From an uncultured Candidatus Saccharibacteria bacterium (GTDB taxonomy: Bacteria > Patescibacteriota > Saccharimonadia > Saccharimonadales > Saccharimonadaceae), in the NCBI GenBank assembly GCA_947166125.1, contig CAMVCW010000002.1, positions 140,646 through 204,645 of the forward strand: a stretch of 64,000 nucleotides of DNA, given 5' to 3'. Each line of letters starts with the position of its first letter. Positions within the stretch are counted from its first letter, which is position 1. Position numbers and translations under genes: made by a program. This document shows positions 58,938-64,000 of this stretch, piece by piece. The notes under the pieces were generated by a model, which searched no databases, was not told where the DNA came from, and saw only the letters and a list, made by a program, of their open reading frames with translations.

Positions 58938-59711
58938 CTAAATCCGCTTTCGCCCCACATGTTGCTTAATGATCTTTGGTGCAGCTTTTTTGGCACTAGA
59001 TTTTACAACTTTACGCGTAGCTGCACCAGCCTGCATCATTTTCGCCCGCGCCTCACGCGTACGCTTTACGGCAGTACGTTTTGCCTTAGCCGCATTATCC
59101 TTCGCAATTTGCTCTTCAATACGCGCAGCAGTAGCCGTAGCTGCTTCAGTATCTTCTGCCGCCTCGTACAAGGCTAAAATCTGCCTCAAGGTAGAAACCT
59201 TTGGATCTAATTCGTACGCGTTCTCCAAAGCTTCCACCGCCTTTTTAGTACTGCCTAATTTTTCTTGAGCCTTTGCCAACGCAATATATCTCGCTGGCAC
59301 ATCGCCTTCCATCGCTATCGCTTGTTCAAATGCCATTGCGGCTTTTTCATATGCTCCAGTCTCTAAGTAAATCAAGCCAACATTATGAATAGAAGCCGGG
59401 TTACTATCGAGTGATTGTGCAATTTCAAAACATTCCACCGCTTCATCATATTTTTGACCCTTAGCATATAAAATACCGAGCCTATTATACGCCGCCGCAT
59501 TTTTTTCATCAAATTTCAAAATAGTAAGCAAAGCCTTTTCCGCTCGAAACGGCTTTCGCTCCTTCATCGAAGTCTGCGCAATCTGCCACAGCTTTTTCAT
59601 CTGCGCCGTATATTTAGGTGATTTTTCTTCTTCCTTTTTTACACGAGGCTCCATCGGGAAAAAGAAAATCAAATAGACGATAAAAATCAATATTGCAAAT
59701 ATCGCAACCAT
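58938..59711 (-). CDS. Membrane-anchored TPR protein
   Basis: 257 residues. One N-terminal helix (1-17), then four to five tetratricopeptide repeats (YNRLGILYAKGQKYDEAVECFE, IHNVGLIYLETGAYEKAAMAFE and others), and a Lys/Arg/Ala-rich C terminus that could bind nucleic acid or acidic partners. TAAAAT ends 6 nt before the ATG: leaderless. Ten bases before it, on the same strand upstream, ends the clamp-loader-like gene. Confidence 0.85.
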   Translation of the reverse strand: MVAIFAILIFIVYLIFFFPMEPRVKKEEEKSPKYTAQMKKLWQIAQTSMKERKPFRAEKALLTILKFDEKNAAAYNRLGILYAKGQKYDEAVECFEIAQSLDSNPASIHNVGLIYLETGAYEKAAMAFEQAIAMEGDVPARYIALAKAQEKLGSTKKAVEALENAYELDPKVSTLRQILALYEAAEDTEAATATAARIEEQIAKDNAAKAKRTAVKRTREARAKMMQAGAATRKVVKSSAKKAAPKIIKQHVGRKRI

Positions 59712-59720
59712 ACACTAATT

Positions 59721-60383
59721 TTAACACAAGTTAGATACAATTTGCAATTTTATATGCCCGTTTCGCGAAATCCCCTCATACGCCGCCAAAAATTGCGGTA
59801 GTTTTTTTACAAAAACATCTTTACCAGTCAAAAAATAAGTTTTATAAAGCATTTCTATCGCTACACCTAAAACTTCCAGAGCATATGCTCGCACACCATC
59901 CTTTTTTTTCGCAATCTCTTCAGCTAAGCTCACCAAATCCGCCGGCTTTGCCACCATTAAGCGCTTCGCCAGATTCTTCACTTTTTCATTCGCATCAATC
60001 CCACCATCAATCACTCTATGCTCTCGCAAAAAATACACCGCCGCCCGACTCAGTATCGTCGGCAATAATTTAGACGGGCTATCTGTAATCAACACAAAAT
60101 GTACTTTATCGCCCGGCTCTTCCAAGTTCTTTAAGAACGCATTTGCTGCCGCCTCACTCATTACATCTGCTGGACGTATTACTACAAAAACATCCCCTAC
60201 TTGCCGCACACTAATTCTTTGCGTAGCTTCACGTACTTGTTCTATAGTAATTACACTTTTTTCTTCCGGCTGCAAAACAATCGCATTTTTTATTTTTACC
60301 GGTGTATCTTTCGGCACCACAAACACCGCCGTACCAGTTTTTTTAGCTATTTCAGCAATTTCACTTATCTGCCCGAAAAACAT
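59721..60383 (-). CDS. DNA polymerase III delta'-like protein, N-terminally reduced
   Basis: 220 residues from the ATG at 60383 with AAGGAG eight bases upstream. ANAFLKNLEEPGDKVHFVLITDSPSKLLPTILSRA is the clamp-loader delta'/gamma signature, with the arginine-finger SRA. The N-terminal P-loop and zinc parts are absent, so it cannot bind ATP by itself, as with other delta' subunits. It begins inside the rluA gene (23-nt overlap). Confidence 0.75.
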   Translation of the reverse strand: MFFGQISEIAEIAKKTGTAVFVVPKDTPVKIKNAIVLQPEEKSVITIEQVREATQRISVRQVGDVFVVIRPADVMSEAAANAFLKNLEEPGDKVHFVLITDSPSKLLPTILSRAAVYFLREHRVIDGGIDANEKVKNLAKRLMVAKPADLVSLAEEIAKKKDGVRAYALEVLGVAIEMLYKTYFLTGKDVFVKKLPQFLAAYEGISRNGHIKLQIVSNLC

Positions 60384-61251
60384 CCGCAAACTCCTTCGGC
60401 AATTTTGCTTCAAACGTTACGCGCTTACCGCCTGGTAAAGTTATCTCTAACTTATTAGCGTGCAAATATAGTCTATCCGCCTTTTCTTCACCATATATCG
60501 GATCGCCTATTATCGGATGTCCTAAATATTTCATATGCACCCTCAGCTGGTGTGTTCGCCCGGTAGTCGGCCTCAGCTCCACTAAACTATATTTGTCATT
60601 ACTCTTCAAAACCTTATAATATGTTTCCGATGCCTTACCGTTTGGGTCCACCCGGAACGTGGTTGGTCTCTTCAAGTCACGCGCAATTGGCAAATCTATC
60701 TTTGCTTCATCCAATTTTGGCCGTCCAGATACCACGGCATAATAAGTTTTGTGCGTTGTGCGATCTTGAAATTGTTTTTTCAAAAATTCCTGCACTTCTG
60801 AACTTTTTGCCATTATCACTACGCCACTGGTGTCTCTATCTAGTCGATGCACTAACAATCCATAATTCTCCAAAGTTTTCTCCGGGCAATACTGCGCCCG
60901 CGGCATAGAAAGTAACCCTGCTGGCTTATCCAGTACTACCACATTACCATCTTCATAAATCACTTCCGGTGCTAAATCGGCATTTTTAATTGTATCCGGC
61001 ACTTTCAAATCAATTTTTACACCACGTTCGAACTTCTGATTAGCCTTTTTTGCTATCTCGCCATCTACCGTCACAAAACCAAATTCAATGAACTTTTGCA
61101 GAGAAGATCTGTTGTAGCTCTTATAACATTCACCCATTAAAATATCTAGCCTTACCTTCTCCGGTTTTTCCGCTTCTTCCGCCAATTTCACATCGCCATT
61201 TATTACTCGCGACATCTCTGGCTTACTAAATTTCTTCCCTGTTCGTATCAT
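60361..61251 (-). CDS. RluA-family 23S rRNA/tRNA pseudouridine synthase
   Basis: 296 residues. An N-terminal S4 RNA-binding domain (LQKFIEFGFVTVDGEIAKKANQ) and the catalytic domain with HRLDRDTSG (Asp nucleophile), RTHQLRVH and GDPIYG. It isomerises uridine in rRNA or tRNA; the exact site cannot be told. The start at 61251 is set by TATAAT ending 6 nt upstream. Divergent from the HD-domain gene. Confidence 0.92.
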   Translation of the reverse strand: MIRTGKKFSKPEMSRVINGDVKLAEEAEKPEKVRLDILMGECYKSYNRSSLQKFIEFGFVTVDGEIAKKANQKFERGVKIDLKVPDTIKNADLAPEVIYEDGNVVVLDKPAGLLSMPRAQYCPEKTLENYGLLVHRLDRDTSGVVIMAKSSEVQEFLKKQFQDRTTHKTYYAVVSGRPKLDEAKIDLPIARDLKRPTTFRVDPNGKASETYYKVLKSNDKYSLVELRPTTGRTHQLRVHMKYLGHPIIGDPIYGEEKADRLYLHANKLEITLPGGKRVTFEAKLPKEFADVFRADK

Positions 61252-61318
61252 ATACAAATTATACCATATATGTTATAATATGGCCAAGGTGGGAGTATTT
61301 TTACAGGGAGGTGTTTAT

Positions 61319-62008
61319 ATGATTGACTTTGAGACTATGAAAAACCTGAGAGAAAAACGCGACAAAGTCAAGAAAAACGACACTCATGATATGACCGTTT
61401 TTCTTAGAGGCTTTTGCAGCGACAAGCACAATCCCAAGCCAGAAACTTTACGCGCTCTTGGATACGCGCGTAAAAAGCACCAGAACCAATTTAGAGACAA
61501 TGATGAACCTTACATAGTTCATCCTCTCTCTATGGCCTGCTTCGCTATCGGACTCGGACTCACAGACGACAATCTGCTTGCCGTCATCCTACTGCATGAC
61601 ATTTGCGAAGACACCGGTACCGCAGTCAGCGATTTGCCCAACAACGAAATCGTCAAGCATGGGGTCAAGTATATGACCATTCAAAAATTGCCGAGCGACG
61701 AAGATAAAGCCGAAACCAAAAGACGCTATTATTGGTCGTTATTGGAGGATAAAAACGCTCTTATCTGTAAGGCTTTAGACCGCTATTCCAATCTCAACGA
61801 TATGCTCGGAGTCTTCGAACCCGAACGTATCATTAAGAATGTCCGCGAAACGCACAACTTACTACTGCCGGTTCTAAAACAAGCCAGAGATATATACCCC
61901 GAGTATACCAACGAAATCCATATCCTACGCAAGATTCTTCGCAATCTAAATAATAATCTTGCAATTGCATTCGGAGTAGATCTTTACGCCGAACAGGACA
62001 ACCAATAG
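61319..62008 (+). CDS. HD-domain protein, RelA/SpoT hydrolase-like
   Basis: 229 residues. The start is the ATG at 61319 after GGAGGTG; an upstream ATG (61280) would overlap the -10 box. HD motifs: YARKKHQNQFRDNDEPYIVHPL, AVILLHDICEDTG and ICKALDRYSNLNDM, matching the (p)ppGpp hydrolase half of SpoT. No synthetase or TGS domain. It may degrade alarmone made elsewhere or act on another nucleotide. Ends in a strong terminator. Confidence 0.8.
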   Translation: MIDFETMKNLREKRDKVKKNDTHDMTVFLRGFCSDKHNPKPETLRALGYARKKHQNQFRDNDEPYIVHPLSMACFAIGLGLTDDNLLAVILLHDICEDTGTAVSDLPNNEIVKHGVKYMTIQKLPSDEDKAETKRRYYWSLLEDKNALICKALDRYSNLNDMLGVFEPERIIKNVRETHNLLLPVLKQARDIYPEYTNEIHILRKILRNLNNNLAIAFGVDLYAEQDNQ

Positions 62009-62024
62009 TCACATCTCCCACCCA

Positions 62025-62056
62025 AAATCCCGACCATTTCGGCCGGGATTTTTCAA
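62025..62056 (+). terminator. Terminator after the HD-domain gene
   Basis: AAATCCCG, loop, CGGGATTTTTC. Confidence 0.85.
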
Positions 62057-62132
62057 GATTAGGGCACACAAAAACACCTATCTCTCTTCGTTATATCACA
62101 CTTATGCTATTTTGTCAACTTACATTCGCAAA

Positions 62133-63143
62133 TTACCGCAAATGGAAGGCTTTTTGCGCCTCTAACAGCTTAACATTGGCTACCTTATTTGCGTACTTCT
62201 CACCTTGTTCCAGCAGTTCATATACTTGCTCATCAGAAATAGCCGCCAGTTTTTCTTGAAACACAGTAAGCATACCAGACACACTTTCGGCCACTTTTTT
62301 CTTTAGATCACCGTAGCGAGTTTCTCCCGCCCATGCACTAATCACATCCTGCAATGGAACGCCAGTCACCAAAGATTCTATCTGTAACAAATTCGAAATC
62401 CCAGGTTGATTAAACATATCAAATTTCACTTTAGCCAACGAATCCGTCGTAGCAGACATAATCTTTTTCGCCGCCTTAGCTGGCTCGTCGTCTAGCATAA
62501 TCTTAGAGTTTTCCGCCTTGGTAGATTTGCTCATTTTCTTTTCAGGATTTAAGAGATCACGAATTCGAATCCCCTCGTTCACCCCCATAAACGCAATCTG
62601 ATCGGAGGTTTTGGCCGGTACGGTAAAAATCTCCCCAAACTTATGATTAAACCGCATCGCAAGATTACGCGTGAGTTCTATGTGTTGGAATTGATCTTCA
62701 CCAATCGGCACATATGTTGCATCATACAGCAAAATATCCGCCGCCATCAAGATAGGATAGTCAAAAATTCCTACATTGCAACTTTCTTGCCCCTTCGACT
62801 TCTCTTTATATTGAATCATCCGCGAAGTTTCACCCATCGTGGCCACACAGTTCAATATCCAGCACAACTCACTATGCGCCGGCACATAACTTTGCCGGTA
62901 AATGTGTACATTCTCATTGATTTCTAACCCCGCCGCCAAATAATATTTAATGGTTCGAATAATATTACTGCGCAGATCTCCATCCACATCCGAAATAATA
63001 GAGTGGAGGTCTGGCACAAATATATTAATATTAGAATCCTTGGAATGTTTGTTGGCTAGCCGCACCATCGGCAAGAGTGCCCCCAAATAATTCCCTAGCG
63101 TCAACACGCTATTTGACCTAATTCCAGTTAAAATCGTTTTCAT
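62133..63143 (-). CDS. trpS: Tryptophanyl-tRNA synthetase
   Basis: 336 residues, class Ic. The HIGH-equivalent is in LTLGNYLGAL near residue 14 and KMSKS in KKMSKSTKA near 205; GEDQFQHIELTRNLA carries the ATP/tryptophan-binding residues. No tryptophan synthesis genes are seen, in keeping with scavenging. SD AAGGAGC. tRNA-Ala lies 36 nt upstream on the same strand, so the two may be co-transcribed. Confidence 0.96.
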   Translation of the reverse strand: MKTILTGIRSNSVLTLGNYLGALLPMVRLANKHSKDSNINIFVPDLHSIISDVDGDLRSNIIRTIKYYLAAGLEINENVHIYRQSYVPAHSELCWILNCVATMGETSRMIQYKEKSKGQESCNVGIFDYPILMAADILLYDATYVPIGEDQFQHIELTRNLAMRFNHKFGEIFTVPAKTSDQIAFMGVNEGIRIRDLLNPEKKMSKSTKAENSKIMLDDEPAKAAKKIMSATTDSLAKVKFDMFNQPGISNLLQIESLVTGVPLQDVISAWAGETRYGDLKKKVAESVSGMLTVFQEKLAAISDEQVYELLEQGEKYANKVANVKLLEAQKAFHLR

Positions 63144-63178
63144 AAAAATAGTGCTCCTTTACAGGGCATCTTACACTG

Positions 63179-63254
63179 TGGTGGAGCGTAGGAGATTCGA
63201 ACTCCTCACCTCTTCTATGCCATAGAAGCGCTCTACCAAATGAGCTAACGCCCC
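63179..63254 (-). tRNA. tRNA-Ala (GGC)
   Basis: Acceptor GGGGCGT/ACGCTCC (one G-U), anticodon stem CTTCT/AGAAG with loop ATGGCAT (anticodon GGC), T loop TTCGAAT. CCA encoded at 63179-63181. Confidence 0.94.
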
Positions 63255-63343
63255 ACTACCAACATCATATCATATATTGACATTTTGTACAACTTATGCC
63301 ATAATCGAGTAATGCTTCGTCTACAATGTAAGGAGTGATAAAA

Positions 63344-63730
63344 ATGAGACGAATCTTGAACCTTTTCATCACAGGGCTTATCCTATGGATGGCATCAAAA
63401 ATGGCCCCCGAACAAGTCCAAATCAAAGATTTTGGCACGCTCGCTTTAGCTACTGTCTCGCTGTGGCTTGTCACCATTATAGTCTATGTCATATCTTTAC
63501 TCTTTATGGCTGGTGGCCTCATCTTTGAAAGCTGTAGTTGGGCAATCCTCGGCCTCTTTATCATGGCGGCAGCAAAAATCCTTGCCCTATATGCCATCGA
63601 TAGCTGGGTACCAGGTCTCAGTATAGTGGGCTTTTGGCCAAAATTTTGGATTGCTATTGCCTGTTCGTTATTCACTCTATCTGGTCCTTCAGGCAGATAT
63701 GAATATCATGACGATAATAGATACTGGTAA
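63344..63730 (+). CDS. Small membrane protein, hypothetical
   Basis: 128 residues from the ATG at 63344 with AAGGAG seven bases upstream. Three to four helices and a polar, aromatic C terminus (GRYEYHDDNRYW). No family recognised. It has its own terminator. Confidence 0.65.
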   Translation: MRRILNLFITGLILWMASKMAPEQVQIKDFGTLALATVSLWLVTIIVYVISLLFMAGGLIFESCSWAILGLFIMAAAKILALYAIDSWVPGLSIVGFWPKFWIAIACSLFTLSGPSGRYEYHDDNRYW

Positions 63731-63738
63731 TCCCACTT

Positions 63739-63764
63739 AGTCCCCGCCTTGCGGGGACTTTTTC
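63739..63764 (+). terminator. Terminator after the hypothetical membrane gene
   Basis: AGTCCCCGC, TT loop, GCGGGGACT then TTTTTC. Confidence 0.85.
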
Positions 63765-63794
63765 TGCGGCCTTAAGTCTACAGTATTCGTTTTT

Positions 63795-63824
63795 TTGCAA
63801 ATTATTTTGTGGTTGTGCTATAAT
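63795..63824 (+). promoter_or_regulatory. Promoter of leader RNA copy D
   Basis: TTGCAA (63795-63800), an 18-base spacer, TATAAT (63819-63824) in a TGTGC-extended context. Confidence 0.7.
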
Positions 63825-63830
63825 GAAAGA

Positions 63831-63973
63831 GTCATATTCAATTGCTTAAATAAAAGCTAGCACATTTTTACAATTAAAACACGGTATAAATGGCGCCGCA
63901 AGGCATCAAATTGACTGTGTTTTAATTGCTAGCACAAACAATTGGATATGACACCCCTTGCGGTGCCATTTTT
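63831..63973 (+). ncRNA. Structured leader RNA, copy D (GGCACC pseudoknot family)
   Basis: P1 63831-63844/63939-63952 (14 positions, one G-U), P2 63856-63862/63927-63933, P3 63871-63882/63917-63928 (perfect 12 bp). The loop is GGCGCCGCAAGG (63892-63903): two changes relative to copies A and B turn one pair into a G-U wobble and the former U-G into C-G with the constant partner CCTTGCGGTGCC (63956-63967). Bases after it match copy A up to the window end, so a surface-protein gene probably starts just beyond 64000. Confidence 0.8.
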
Positions 63974-64000
63974 GTTAATCCCCATTAATATAGTGGCACC

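Noticed and set aside
1..64000. DGR reverse transcriptase or template repeat, prophage, integrase or transposase within the window
   Set aside because: No ORF shows RT, integrase, recombinase, capsid or terminase motifs, so any such element must lie elsewhere.

Overview
The window looks like a chromosomal segment of a reduced Patescibacteria/CPR genome, most likely Candidatus Saccharibacteria (TM7). This is an inference from content, not from a marker-gene tree. The supports are an AT-rich compact genome read with the standard code (TGA is a real stop), a PrmC with NLPY instead of NPPY, a cysteine-rich repeat protein of a kind common in CPR genomes, a GT4+GH57 alpha-glucan pair, class III NrdD/NrdG, many unusual surface proteins, and almost no biosynthetic genes.

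Layout. 1-10 kb: end of rplL, a HerA/VirB4-like ATPase paired with a Cys-rich protein, then (minus strand) secE-nusG-rplK, an MTA/SAH-nucleosidase-like gene, rplA, plus a GT35 phosphorylase. 10-18 kb: tRNA-Gln with a broken partial copy, a MacB-like ABC protein, the first FISUMP-type surface protein, a stand-alone CdiA-C-like nuclease, and a two-component system. 18-27 kb: a VTC/DUF4956/beta-helix module, cell-envelope proteins (CAP, CapA, serine hydrolase), GH97 and a sortase. 28-46 kb: the second surface protein, GT4-GH57, a UvrD-type helicase-nuclease, gpsA, more surface proteins, nrdDG, and the third FISUMP protein. 46-64 kb: housekeeping genes (prfA, prmC, htrA, lepB, rmuC, rubrerythrin, Y-family polymerase, rluA, trpS) and five more tRNAs.

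The most interesting signal is a family of about 145-nt structured RNAs present four times on the plus strand (13719, 27911, 44225, 63831). Three copies sit directly upstream of the three large FISUMP surface-protein genes; the fourth runs off the window end. Each copy has its own promoter, nested helices of unrelated sequence that still pair in every copy, a conserved loop (GGCACCGTAAGG and compensated variants), and a conserved complement (CCTTGCGGTGCC) that overlaps a terminator-like hairpin. A third complementary GGCACC lies further downstream. This looks like a pseudoknot-controlled attenuator or leader RNA that I cannot match to a known class.

Two of the three controlled proteins end in a C-type-lectin-like domain that differs mainly at the first two positions of NNY codons and is GC-shifted against the rest of the gene. 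That is what diversity-generating retroelement (DGR) target regions look like. No reverse transcriptase or template repeat was found in the window.

Other themes: at least 16 genes have a -10 box ending 6-10 nt before the start codon (apparently leaderless mRNAs); three tRNA genes carry partial duplicated copies nearby; and a GC-rich structured repeat occurs twice, once inside the prmC reading frame.
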